Source: Pseudochryseolinea flava
Lineage (GTDB): Bacteria > Bacteroidota > Bacteroidia > Cytophagales > Cyclobacteriaceae
Direction: 5' to 3'
DNA length: 64,000 bases
NCBI RefSeq assembly: GCF_003286915.1
Contig: NZ_QMFY01000009.1
Location: forward strand, 186,001 to 250,000
Each line of letters starts with the position of its first letter. The first letter of the stretch is position 1. Under the pieces are notes generated by a model. The model had not been told where the DNA came from, did no database searches, and saw nothing but the letters and a program-made list of their open reading frames with translations. Of this stretch, positions 8,214 to 17,050 are shown piece by piece. The translations under genes were made by a program, and so were the position numbers.

Positions 8214-9224
8214 ATGGCAGACGAAAAAATTCAAATATCGGTAGTCATACCGGCAAAGAACGAGGAAGAATCTCTTCCTGAACTCAGTCAATGGATAAGC
8301 CGTGTCATGCAAACACACGGCTTTTCCTATGAAGTTATTTTCATAGACGATGGTAGTGATGATGGCACGTGGGATCAAATCCGGAACATCAACGAGAACG
8401 ATCGTCATTTTAAAGGCATTCGCTTCAATAGAAATTTCGGAAAGTCTGCCGCATTACAAACGGGCTTCAGAGCTGCAAAAGGTAAAGTTGTCATCACCAT
8501 GGATGCCGACCTCCAGGATAGTCCTGATGAAATTCCTGAGCTCTACAGCATGATCACCAAAGATCGATTCCACCTGGTATCCGGATGGAAAAAGCTGCGA
8601 CACGATCCGATCTCCAAAACCATCCCTTCGAAGTTTTTTAATTACATCACCAGGAAACTTTCCGGCATTAATCTTCACGATTTTAATTGCGGGTTGAAAG
8701 CATACAATTCATCGGTCGTAAAAAACATAACCGTGTATGGTGAGATGCATCGCTATATTCCACTAATCGCGAAATGGGCGGGGTTCACACGCATTACGGA
8801 AAAGGTTGTAGAGCATCGCGAACGTAAATACGGCTCTACCAAATTCGGCCTTGAACGTTTCATCAATGGCTTCCTGGATTTATTGTCGATCCTGTTCGTC
8901 AGTAAATTCAAACAAAAGCCAATGCACTTCTTTGGTATGTTTGGAACGATATCATTCTTATTCGGATTTATTTTTACAGCCAAGATTTTTTGGGACAAGA
9001 TGAATTCGTTGTTCATCGCCAAAGTTCCAATGAAACGCGATATCGCGGACCAACCTTTATTCTATTTAGCATTGGTTGCCGTGGTGATCGGCGTTCAACT
9101 TTTTCTTACAGGCTTTATTGCTGAACTGTTCGCCATGCAGTCGCTCTCTAAGCGCGATTACTTAGTGATCGAGCGTGTTGGTCTTGAAGAAGATTCAGCG
9201 CGCCAATTGCAAGAAGTGAAGTAG
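8214..9224 (+). CDS. Family-2 glycosyltransferase, polyprenyl-phosphate type
   Basis: A 336-residue enzyme resembling DPM1/GtrB/ArnC-like transferases, which move a sugar from a nucleotide donor to polyprenyl phosphate at the inner membrane. Features: VVIPAKNEEESLPEL at about 9-23, the donor-binding TMDADLQDSPDEI at about 96-108, an amphipathic region, and two C-terminal membrane helices (about 242-262 and 282-306). The substrate is unknown. It begins immediately after a DUF4199 stop and is followed 4 bases later by a second glycosyltransferase. Confidence 0.9.
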   Translation: MADEKIQISVVIPAKNEEESLPELSQWISRVMQTHGFSYEVIFIDDGSDDGTWDQIRNINENDRHFKGIRFNRNFGKSAALQTGFRAAKGKVVITMDADLQDSPDEIPELYSMITKDRFHLVSGWKKLRHDPISKTIPSKFFNYITRKLSGINLHDFNCGLKAYNSSVVKNITVYGEMHRYIPLIAKWAGFTRITEKVVEHRERKYGSTKFGLERFINGFLDLLSILFVSKFKQKPMHFFGMFGTISFLFGFIFTAKIFWDKMNSLFIAKVPMKRDIADQPLFYLALVAVVIGVQLFLTGFIAELFAMQSLSKRDYLVIERVGLEEDSARQLQEVK

Positions 9225-9228
9225 TCTC

Positions 9229-10185
9229 ATGAATCATCCAAAATATTCCATCGTTATTCCTGTTTATAATCGACCACAGGAGATTGAAGAGCTACTGGAA
9301 AGTCTTCGCCATCAAACGTATCGGAATTTTGAAGTCGTGGTGGTTGAAGATGGATCTTCTATTCGCTGCGACACCGTTGTTGATCGCTACCGCGACGCGT
9401 TTCCTTTGCATTATTTCTATAAACCCAATACTGGTCCAGGCCCGAGTAGAAACTTCGGCTATGCCAAAGCTAACGGTGACTACCTGGTTGTTTTTGATTC
9501 TGACTGCATCATTCCGCCAGGGTATTTTGATGCCGTGGAAAAATCAATGACAGTACATCAGTGGGATGCTTGGGGTGGCCCCGATCAAGCGCACGAAAAC
9601 TTTACGCTGCTGCAAAGAGCCATGGGCTACACGATGGCAAGTTTCTTTACCACGGGTGGAATTCGTGGCGGCAAAAAACACATCGGTTGGTTTCAGCCCC
9701 GAAGTTTTAACATGGGCATTTCGAAGAAAGTGTTTCAAGAAACGCAGGGATTTAAGTTCGATCGTTTTGCCGAAGACATCGAGTTCAGTATTCGCATGCG
9801 CAAAGCGGGATTCAAGGTGGGGCTCATCACCGACGCTTTTGTATATCACAAGCGACGCACAACGTTCGCGCAGTTTTATAACCAAGTTTCAAACTTTGGA
9901 AAAGGCCGCGCATTGGTGGGCAAGTCGCATCCAGAAGAGGTGAAACCGACGCATTGGTTCCCATCCGTTTTTGTGTTAGGAACGTGTAGTTTATTAGTCT
10001 TGCCATTTATCCATACCGGATTTTCAGCAATAGCCACCACGCTTTGGTTACTATACTTTTTACTGATCGGTGTCGATGCGTTACGTGTTAGCGGAAATGT
10101 TGCCGTAGCAATGCTGTCTATTCCATCGGCATTTTTACAACTCTGGGGCTACGGCATCGGATTTTTGAAAGCGCGCTTCAGTTAG
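9229..10185 (+). CDS. Family-2 glycosyltransferase with C-terminal membrane helices
   Basis: A 318-residue GT-A fold protein: YSIVIPVYNRPQEIEELLES at the start, a donor-metal DSDC motif at about residue 86-89, FNMGISK and FAEDIEFSIRMRKAGFKVG in the acceptor half, and two or three hydrophobic helices after about residue 245. This is the architecture of membrane glycosyltransferases that build surface polysaccharide or glycolipid. Donor and acceptor cannot be told from sequence. It is the last gene of the plus-strand run that starts with the BatA protein. Confidence 0.88.
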   Translation: MNHPKYSIVIPVYNRPQEIEELLESLRHQTYRNFEVVVVEDGSSIRCDTVVDRYRDAFPLHYFYKPNTGPGPSRNFGYAKANGDYLVVFDSDCIIPPGYFDAVEKSMTVHQWDAWGGPDQAHENFTLLQRAMGYTMASFFTTGGIRGGKKHIGWFQPRSFNMGISKKVFQETQGFKFDRFAEDIEFSIRMRKAGFKVGLITDAFVYHKRRTTFAQFYNQVSNFGKGRALVGKSHPEEVKPTHWFPSVFVLGTCSLLVLPFIHTGFSAIATTLWLLYFLLIGVDALRVSGNVAVAMLSIPSAFLQLWGYGIGFLKARFS

Positions 10186-10342
10186 CAATCACTACGCGCA
10201 ACGGCTGTGGTAACCGCAGCGGCTGTCTACACAAGCCGACATATTTTGCGATCACCGTTTTACCTCATTTCTCCATCGATTGAATAATGGGAAATTTCAT
10301 TTTTTTTGATCATATTGAACCAAAATCCTGACTATTCCTTAC

Positions 10343-11602
10343 ATGAAGAATTTCCTGATTCTCTTTGTCGTGACATGTGTATGCTTGCTCAGCACGGCTA
10401 CTTCGGCACAAGTTTCCAGTGAGTTGACGCCAGGTTATTATGTCGTCGTCAGCGCATACGCGAAGAGCAGGGAGAATGTCGCTCAAAACTATGTCGAAGT
10501 ACTTCGCCTGAAGGGTTTGAAAGCGGCTTACGGCTTCAATTCGTCGCGTAATTTATATTTTGTATACCTAAGCTATTTTAAAGATCTGCGCTCATCGCTT
10601 CAGGAAATGAGCAGACTTAGAAAGCAAGAAGAATTTAAAGATGCCTGGGTTCGCGTTGTGCCTGGTGAGGTGTTAGGCCCTCCACCAGTGGTAGAGCAGA
10701 GCCATAATCAACCCACGGAAAAAACCACACCGTCGTCCACACAACCATCATCTACGCAGCCATCATCAACGCAACCTTCCACAACACCGAGCAATGGTAA
10801 CAATGCCGCGGCTAAAGAACAGAATAGCGAAAGCGATACGATCACTGTAACGGATAACCCTCCGATTGTTCAACACGAAAAGATGACCTTGGGCAACACC
10901 GAAGTATTTTTGAGCTTGTACAACGGTCGTAACAACAGAATTGTAGAGGGCGAAGTACAAGTTATCGACACGGAACGTTCTCGCCCCATTACAAAAGTTA
11001 AAGGAAATGAATATCTCATTCTTCCAGATCCGAAAAGTAAATCAGGTCAGTTGACATTGGTATGCGAAGCGTTCGGATATCGTCGCTCTCAAGAGGAGAT
11101 CAATTATCCACTTCCACTAGCAGACACGGTGAAAGAGCATATCGATCTAATGGGTACTACCATTGTCATCAACTTTGATCTCGTGCGATACCATCGTGGT
11201 GATATCGTGGTGCTTTACAATGTATATTTCTTCAACGACGCGGCATTAATGCTGCAAGAATCGAAGTATGAATTAAATAGCTTGCTTGAGTTGATGAAAG
11301 AAAATTCGAAGTATCGCATTCGCCTCCATGGTCACACCAATGGAAATTACCATGGGAAAATCATTACCATGGGCGAGGACAAAAACTTCTTTTCACTTGA
11401 GGGTTCTAAATCCGGAACAGGCTCCGCGAAAGATCTTTCGTTCCACCGCGCTGAAGTAATCAAACAATATCTCGTAGCAAATGGTATTGCTGCCGATAGA
11501 ATTGAAACCAAAGCTTGGGGTGGTAAGAGACCACTATACGACAAGCGAAGCGCTAACGCACGAAAGAATGTTCGTGTAGAAGTGGAAATTATCGAAGATT
11601 AA
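10343..11602 (+). CDS. SPOR-OmpA envelope protein
   Basis: A 419-residue exported protein with a signal peptide (1-23), then a SPOR-like domain at about 28-110 (GYYVVVSAYAKSRENVAQNY, later WVRVV) of the type that binds peptidoglycan stripped of stem peptides. A Pro/Ser/Thr linker follows with three STQPS repeats (about 131-150), then a beta-rich middle, and an OmpA-type peptidoglycan-binding domain at about 300-417 (YRIRLHGHTNG, later AADRIETKAWGGKRPL). Two wall-binding modules in one protein suggest an anchor between outer membrane and cell wall, perhaps active at division sites. Confidence 0.85.
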   Translation: MKNFLILFVVTCVCLLSTATSAQVSSELTPGYYVVVSAYAKSRENVAQNYVEVLRLKGLKAAYGFNSSRNLYFVYLSYFKDLRSSLQEMSRLRKQEEFKDAWVRVVPGEVLGPPPVVEQSHNQPTEKTTPSSTQPSSTQPSSTQPSTTPSNGNNAAAKEQNSESDTITVTDNPPIVQHEKMTLGNTEVFLSLYNGRNNRIVEGEVQVIDTERSRPITKVKGNEYLILPDPKSKSGQLTLVCEAFGYRRSQEEINYPLPLADTVKEHIDLMGTTIVINFDLVRYHRGDIVVLYNVYFFNDAALMLQESKYELNSLLELMKENSKYRIRLHGHTNGNYHGKIITMGEDKNFFSLEGSKSGTGSAKDLSFHRAEVIKQYLVANGIAADRIETKAWGGKRPLYDKRSANARKNVRVEVEIIED

Positions 11603-11625
11603 AAACATAACGTTTGACGTCACGA

Positions 11626-11654
11626 TCAAAAGCCCTGGTGTTCGGGGCTTTTGA
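11626..11654 (+). terminator. Hairpin downstream of the SPOR-OmpA gene
   Basis: TCAAAAGCCC at 11626-11635 pairs perfectly with GGGCTTTTGA at 11645-11654 around a 9-base loop, 24 bases after the stop codon. No strong T-run follows, so termination efficiency is uncertain, but the position and 10-base stem fit a transcript end. Confidence 0.55.
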
Positions 11655-11722
11655 CGTTAGCGCGTATCACCATCTGAAATTCAATCGTATTATCATACAT
11701 TCATTCTAGTCTTAACATTTTC

Positions 11723-12499
11723 ATGAACAGAGTCCTCCGAAGTTTTTTTCTCATTATCAATTACAAAACCATCATCATTACGACGCTGTCGGTAATCTCT
11801 ACCTATTTGTGTTTTCATTTTGGATTCACAGCAAAATTTCCTGACATGCTTGTCGGTGTCGCGATCGTATTTCCTGTGGTGTTCTCCATCGGGTCGGCCT
11901 ACAATAGAAGAGAAACAGCGCTGCAAAGATTTTCGGATTTTAAAGGGCACGCCATCTCAATATATTTTGCCATGCGCGATTGGACTACCGACAAAGACAA
12001 TACGCTTCCGCAACAGGTGAGAACGATCATGGCTGAGCTTATCATCGTTATTCGAAAGATGTTTAAAGAATCTGAAAAAGCTGAGTGGGAAAAGAACGAA
12101 GCTCAGATCTATGAATACTTCTCTCAGCTTTCGAAACTATCCATGGAGATGCGTAAGTATGGCGTGCAAGCTGGTGAGTTCTCAAGGGTGAGCCAATACG
12201 TTAGCAAGATGATCATTGCCTTTGATAACATGAAGATTATTCATGCGTATCGAACGCCAGTAACACTGCGCGCATACAGCAAAGTGTTTATCTATATATT
12301 CCCAATCATATACGGTCCGTATTTCGCTGTAAATTTCAAAGACTTCTCCGCGCATTTGGAGTATGTCATGCCGATCTTATATAGCTTTATTTTGGTTAGC
12401 TTAGATAATATTCAGGATCACCTCGAGCATCCTTTCGATGAGGTAGGTGAAGATGATATTCATATTGATGAGAACGAATTGATTAGACACATGCGGTAG
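11723..12499 (+). CDS. Bestrophin-like membrane protein
   Basis: A 258-residue protein with two N-terminal helices (about 12-30 and 38-55), a cytoplasmic helical part, a further pair of helices (about 188-205 and 215-232), and the tail LDNIQDHLEHPFDEVGEDDI. That tail resembles the bestrophin signature in which a Pro-Phe pair is followed by an acidic cluster. Bestrophins are pentameric anion channels in eukaryotes and ion channels in bacteria. Length and topology are consistent, but overall similarity is low, so the family call is moderate. It is followed after 11 bases by a TPR membrane protein. Confidence 0.55.
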   Translation: MNRVLRSFFLIINYKTIIITTLSVISTYLCFHFGFTAKFPDMLVGVAIVFPVVFSIGSAYNRRETALQRFSDFKGHAISIYFAMRDWTTDKDNTLPQQVRTIMAELIIVIRKMFKESEKAEWEKNEAQIYEYFSQLSKLSMEMRKYGVQAGEFSRVSQYVSKMIIAFDNMKIIHAYRTPVTLRAYSKVFIYIFPIIYGPYFAVNFKDFSAHLEYVMPILYSFILVSLDNIQDHLEHPFDEVGEDDIHIDENELIRHMR

Positions 12500-12510
12500 T
12501 AATCAGCGCA

Positions 12511-13506
12511 ATGATGAAGGCAGAACCTAACCATAATCAAAACGGCATTGGTGCAAAATTTTGGTTTTTGCTGGCATGGGTTATGCTATTTCTGATGGCG
12601 CTGTTGACGAACTTAGATGGGTCGTTCTTCACTATATTTCTAGCACTTGCTTGCATTTTCTTTTTCGTTGGCTTCTGGAATTCGCCGCGCGCACCGTTTC
12701 GTTCGAGTGACGATGTCCGAGCCCAAGCGCGAGCAAAGGCTGAAGAAGCACGCAGTACATATTATCAACATACCAAAACAACGTACAGTAAAACGACGTC
12801 ATCGCACAGTACGACGTTACGTAAAATCGTTTGGATTGCCGGTACTTTTATTGCGTTCGTATTCCTTTCAATAACGCTGCCTATTATCTTCTCGTCATCT
12901 GAAACCTCGGCGGAGGAAGACGCGCAAACAGGAACACAGTTTTATGAAATGGCCGAGTATGATTCTGCACGCGTGTGGTACAGACGTGCACTCCGAAAAG
13001 ATCCGGAAAATGTTGAAGCCGTTATTGGTTATGGAAATGCTATTTGGTATTTCGATGATGAAGATTCTGCGTTAACAATGTTCAACAAAGCTTTGGAAAT
13101 AGATCCAGAAAATGAATATGCGCGCTATCGCCGTGCAGGGATGTATTCGCAAACGAGGCGATATGATCAAGCCCTGGTGGAGCTCAAAATACTGTTGGAT
13201 CAAAATCCAGAATACTACAATACTATGCAGTTGATGGGTGATGTGTATTACAATCAAAATAATTTTGATGCTGCGCTACCATGGTATGAGAAAGCCTATA
13301 ACAATGGTGTCCGCAATAGATGGATTTGTCATCTCATGGCATACCTTTATGATCGTAAGAATGAAATTCCGCGTGCGGTAGGGCTCTACAAAGAAGCCAT
13401 CTCTTATGATAGTAGCAATGTGGACGTTTACGTTCGACTGGGAGAACTACTACCCGGTAGCGATGGTGTATTCTTTCGACAACGTGCTGCCGAATTAAAT
13501 CGATAG
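12511..13506 (+). CDS. TPR membrane protein
   Basis: A 331-residue protein with hydrophobic helices at about 16-34, 36-54 and 110-130 and a C-terminal array of tetratricopeptide repeats from about 145 to 325 (for example YDSARVWYRRALRKDPENVE, then SALTMFNKALEIDPENEYAR). TPR arrays serve as protein-binding scaffolds; no partner can be named. The start could be either of two consecutive ATGs (12511 or 12514). It probably shares a transcript with the bestrophin-like gene. Confidence 0.82.
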   Translation: MMKAEPNHNQNGIGAKFWFLLAWVMLFLMALLTNLDGSFFTIFLALACIFFFVGFWNSPRAPFRSSDDVRAQARAKAEEARSTYYQHTKTTYSKTTSSHSTTLRKIVWIAGTFIAFVFLSITLPIIFSSSETSAEEDAQTGTQFYEMAEYDSARVWYRRALRKDPENVEAVIGYGNAIWYFDDEDSALTMFNKALEIDPENEYARYRRAGMYSQTRRYDQALVELKILLDQNPEYYNTMQLMGDVYYNQNNFDAALPWYEKAYNNGVRNRWICHLMAYLYDRKNEIPRAVGLYKEAISYDSSNVDVYVRLGELLPGSDGVFFRQRAAELNR

Positions 13507-13523
13507 TAAGTCAATTTGCCCCA

Positions 13524-15893
13524 TCAGTTGTTGTAGTTCTTCACGGCGAAAATCGTTCGACTCTTACCTGGTGTTCCGTCTGTGCTTATTCCTTCAATCT
13601 CTATGATGTAATTTCCAATGAGATCACTGGTCGAGAATTTTAGTTGTTGTTTCCCATCGATCGTCGAGATCTTTGGATTCCAATACAATTGTTGACGCTG
13701 ATCTGGCAATCTTGTTTCTCGATTTTTTTGAAGATCATACGTTGGTGTGTAGAACTCCCGCTGTAGTTGCAGTCCTTCGAGGTCAACCACCAGTGCGTGT
13801 TTGTTGGGAATAAAACCACCTAAGTCACCATTGTATGTTCGGAAACTCAATACGCCGGAATAGTGATTATATCCTAAATAATATCGCTGCGTCATGACGT
13901 CAAGTTGTTTCACTTTCAAAGGACTGAACGACATAATTTCATCTTCGTCAAAGAAAGGGATGCCATCGATAAGCATAAAAGGCGATTCGGAGAAGACAGT
14001 TTTTGAAGGGTGATCTACCAGCATGAAGTGAAAACCATCTCGTCTTTTCCTGACGACAACACCAACGACATATTCCCGTAGTACTTCTTCCATAACCGGA
14101 AATCGCGTAAAATCGTCTAACATATATTTTTCATCAGGTTTCCCATAGAAGGCGGTCGTATCTATTGCGGGGTGACTAAATTTTTCATGCGATGCGCGAT
14201 GATAGATGTCGTTGACTTGCATGGCAACCGTTCGCTCTTCTAACGAATTCTTAATAGAAGTATTTAATTGAAAATCATCACTGTTGGAATCTATGAAATC
14301 AGTTGCATAAGGATTATCAATTTGGATGTGGTAAATGCTGTCTAACTTTGTATTGGTCTGAAGTACAACCTTTCGAGGTCCATAAAAATTTTGCATCTCA
14401 AACTGAATATTGCCGGCAGCATCGCTCCTTGAGGTATACACACGCGGTGCTTTCGATGGCGAAGCGATGTATGTTAAAATGTTTGCTACCGGCTCATTGT
14501 TTTCGTTGAAAACTTTTCCAGAAATAATCGGTGAATTGAATTCGGGAACGAATTTTTTTTCTGACTTTTTTCCATCCAGCACATCTGTCCAATTAAAGCG
14601 TCGCCAGCCATGGGTCAGCATAAGATTATCAAGGGCGGCTTCCTTGTGCGGATCGTTGGACAAATAATACTCCGGTGATTCAACAACGCCTTTCAATTCG
14701 GATGAAAGCATGAGGTAATCCAGAATAGTGGACGACGACGGTATTGAAATTGAATCTAAACGATACACCGATACGGAAAGATTTGCAGGAGAAGATGTTT
14801 CAATGTCGAGCGTGATCGGCCTTCGTGGACTGTAGTCTTGCTGATTTAACTTTGCATTGATCGTTAATTTTTCTGTTGGATGTTTATACAAAACGCGCTC
14901 GGCAGCAGGGTACATCATAGCGTCGAATAAAGTTGCCGTACAAATACCGTCAGGGAGCGATGTTTTGTGCAATTGTATACGAGCAGGTTCACCCGTACTT
15001 TCTATTGCTTTACAAAGCACGATTTTATTACGCGCATGAATAAGTAAATAACTCGGCCAGTTGGTTGAGGTTTTATTTTCGACGACGATTTCGAAATGAT
15101 CTTTGTTGTCGATCACACGAAGCGCATAGCCTATGGGTTTCACCGTTGGCAGAGGATATGTAACGTAACCTTCGTTTGTTTTAATCACGGCCCGGTAAAC
15201 TGTACCAGCTTCGGCGGCAAAAGAAAAATTTCCTATGCCGAACTTCAGCGGAGAGAATTGCGCGAGCGTATCGTTTTTGTCATTCAACAAGAATCCGTTT
15301 GAAGCAACTCCTTTACCATCGGGCGAAGAGAGTTTAAATCCGACTTTGTTAGTGACGCCAGCAATAATATTTCCGCCTTCTGGAAAAAACGCTGCTATTA
15401 TTTTTTTGTCCACGCTAACACCTTTCTTTCGCTCCAAAGATGTAAAGGGATTAATAATCGTTAACTGTTTATGAAAGTAAAAAGACGGAGGTTGATTTCG
15501 CATCCAGTTAGTATAGGCTCGGATCTGATAGTTGCCTGCGTTGATTAATGGAGATAGGTAAAAGGAACCACTGCCAAGGCCGTTGTTAAGTGCAATTTTA
15601 GCTTGGGCTACAGCAACATTATTTTTATCCAGAATTTCAACGTAAGCAACTTTGCTTAGTTGAGTGCCCTTGTGAAAACTGCCATCAACGGCATACACAC
15701 TAAACCAAACAGTTTCTCCTACTAGAAGAGCAGATTGATTTATATGAACATATATTTTTTCGATGTAGTCAGTTCGGCGAAAGCGATCGAATTTTACGAC
15801 GAGTGAATCAGTTTGAAGTGATTGCCCGAACGTCAATGACACGGTAAGCAATACCGTGAGTAATATGAGGCTATGCTTTAAAAAAAATCTCAT
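13524..15893 (-). CDS. Large secreted protein with MG2-like and TonB-plug-like regions
   Basis: A 789-residue exported protein (signal peptide 1-23). The N-terminal half begins with IEKIYVHINQSALLVGETVW, a macroglobulin (MG2)-like strand pattern. Near 460-520 lies a carboxypeptidase-regulatory-like segment. Around residues 640-720, FMLIDGIPFFDEDEIMSFSP followed by RYYLGYNHYSGVLSF resembles a TonB-receptor plug without the barrel. Such proteins are usual companions of TonB-receptor/DUF4249 loci in Bacteroidota; their role is not established. It is the last gene of a four-gene minus-strand operon, 12 bases after the DUF4249 gene. Confidence 0.7.
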   Translation of the reverse strand: MRFFLKHSLILLTVLLTVSLTFGQSLQTDSLVVKFDRFRRTDYIEKIYVHINQSALLVGETVWFSVYAVDGSFHKGTQLSKVAYVEILDKNNVAVAQAKIALNNGLGSGSFYLSPLINAGNYQIRAYTNWMRNQPPSFYFHKQLTIINPFTSLERKKGVSVDKKIIAAFFPEGGNIIAGVTNKVGFKLSSPDGKGVASNGFLLNDKNDTLAQFSPLKFGIGNFSFAAEAGTVYRAVIKTNEGYVTYPLPTVKPIGYALRVIDNKDHFEIVVENKTSTNWPSYLLIHARNKIVLCKAIESTGEPARIQLHKTSLPDGICTATLFDAMMYPAAERVLYKHPTEKLTINAKLNQQDYSPRRPITLDIETSSPANLSVSVYRLDSISIPSSSTILDYLMLSSELKGVVESPEYYLSNDPHKEAALDNLMLTHGWRRFNWTDVLDGKKSEKKFVPEFNSPIISGKVFNENNEPVANILTYIASPSKAPRVYTSRSDAAGNIQFEMQNFYGPRKVVLQTNTKLDSIYHIQIDNPYATDFIDSNSDDFQLNTSIKNSLEERTVAMQVNDIYHRASHEKFSHPAIDTTAFYGKPDEKYMLDDFTRFPVMEEVLREYVVGVVVRKRRDGFHFMLVDHPSKTVFSESPFMLIDGIPFFDEDEIMSFSPLKVKQLDVMTQRYYLGYNHYSGVLSFRTYNGDLGGFIPNKHALVVDLEGLQLQREFYTPTYDLQKNRETRLPDQRQQLYWNPKISTIDGKQQLKFSTSDLIGNYIIEIEGISTDGTPGKSRTIFAVKNYNN

Positions 15894-15905
15894 GCTACGC
15901 TTAGA

Positions 15906-17045
15906 TTATTCCCAGAAAGTCGGTTTAGTTATTATCCCCCTATCAACGCGACAATCTGCGCAACTGCGTGTTGTATAGGTGTAACCGAGTACAACAGGGC
16001 CTTCCCTTAACTCTGATGTAATGTAATAGCTTCGGTCAAGTAAAGGAAGATCCTTTTTCATCACAGTGTCTTGTTCGCACGGTGAGAAACGAGGCACGCG
16101 CAAGTTTTCAGGCAGGTCACTATGTTTGATGAATAATCTTTTTTCTTTGATTTGCCCGCCACCGAAATAGCCAAGTACCGGCTCCTTGTCACCATTGATA
16201 CTGTGGATATTTCCAACAACTTTACCGGGTTGTGGATCGAACAAACCTCCTAATTGCTCAGTCGTTTGTTGAAGGTTTAACCAGAAATCATATGCTTCGC
16301 GACTTAATACAGTTTGTCTCACCAAGATGGAATATTTTTTTGAGAGCTTGACGTCGCCTTTGGGAATGAAATGAACAGCTTTTTGTTGAATGATGTCGTC
16401 TTCAAGACGGAAAGAACTTCCAATCGCGATGTTCGTCGAGCCTAATGTTCGCCAGCACGTAAAAACTTGTTCGTCAACTGGGCGTGGCACCACCGTTGTA
16501 TCAACAATTATAAACGGTGACAAGAGCGGTGCTGTGTACTCGTATGTTTCGTCGAAAGTCCATTGATAGTATCTGCTTTTTCCGGAGTTATCATGCGTAT
16601 TAACATGAACCGTAACGCCATCGTCTGAGGCTCTCCACGTCACACTGTCGATTTCAGGAGATGGCGTCGGGGTGATAAAATCTGAGAGGTATTCTTTGTC
16701 AGCCGTTTTAATGCGAATACGATATTGTTTCCCCTGATCGATCGTTAATCCATCAATACGAAAAAGTCCAACGGTTGTCGTTGTTCCAAGCGGCAAAATA
16801 TTATTGTCCGAATCTTCCAAATGCACTGTGGCAGCAACTACCGCCGGAGGTGCATCTGGACTTGATAAGTTTATGGCCTTTGAAAGTGTCACATTCACCG
16901 TACCGTTATCGATGTCGAGAAAACCATCGACGACAAGTATATCGATATTTTGGTTTGACTCTGGCGTAGCATAGGGATCTACGCAACTCGTAAATGCTAG
17001 CGAGAGCGCTACGATAATAATAATATAGTAATTCCGAAGTGTCAT
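15906..17045 (-). CDS. DUF4249 outer-membrane lipoprotein
   Basis: A 379-residue lipoprotein: hydrophobic start then SCVDPY, a lipobox whose Cys is residue 21. Residues 30-130 form an Ig-like beta region (LVVDGFLDIDNGTVNVTLSK), matching DUF4249, a family that accompanies TonB-dependent receptors in Bacteroidota and may be a surface partner of the receptor. It contains several cysteines near the C-terminus (RSCADCRVD). The gene starts 5 bases after the receptor gene ends, implying joint translation. Confidence 0.85.
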   Translation of the reverse strand: MTLRNYYIIIIVALSLAFTSCVDPYATPESNQNIDILVVDGFLDIDNGTVNVTLSKAINLSSPDAPPAVVAATVHLEDSDNNILPLGTTTTVGLFRIDGLTIDQGKQYRIRIKTADKEYLSDFITPTPSPEIDSVTWRASDDGVTVHVNTHDNSGKSRYYQWTFDETYEYTAPLLSPFIIVDTTVVPRPVDEQVFTCWRTLGSTNIAIGSSFRLEDDIIQQKAVHFIPKGDVKLSKKYSILVRQTVLSREAYDFWLNLQQTTEQLGGLFDPQPGKVVGNIHSINGDKEPVLGYFGGGQIKEKRLFIKHSDLPENLRVPRFSPCEQDTVMKKDLPLLDRSYYITSELREGPVVLGYTYTTRSCADCRVDRGIITKPTFWE

Positions 17046-17050
17046 GATAC

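Noticed and set aside
3842-10185. Plus-strand run considered as a type of secretion or defence island
   Set aside because: All components are membrane biogenesis-like or glycosyltransferases; no nuclease, ATPase or secretion ring protein occurs.
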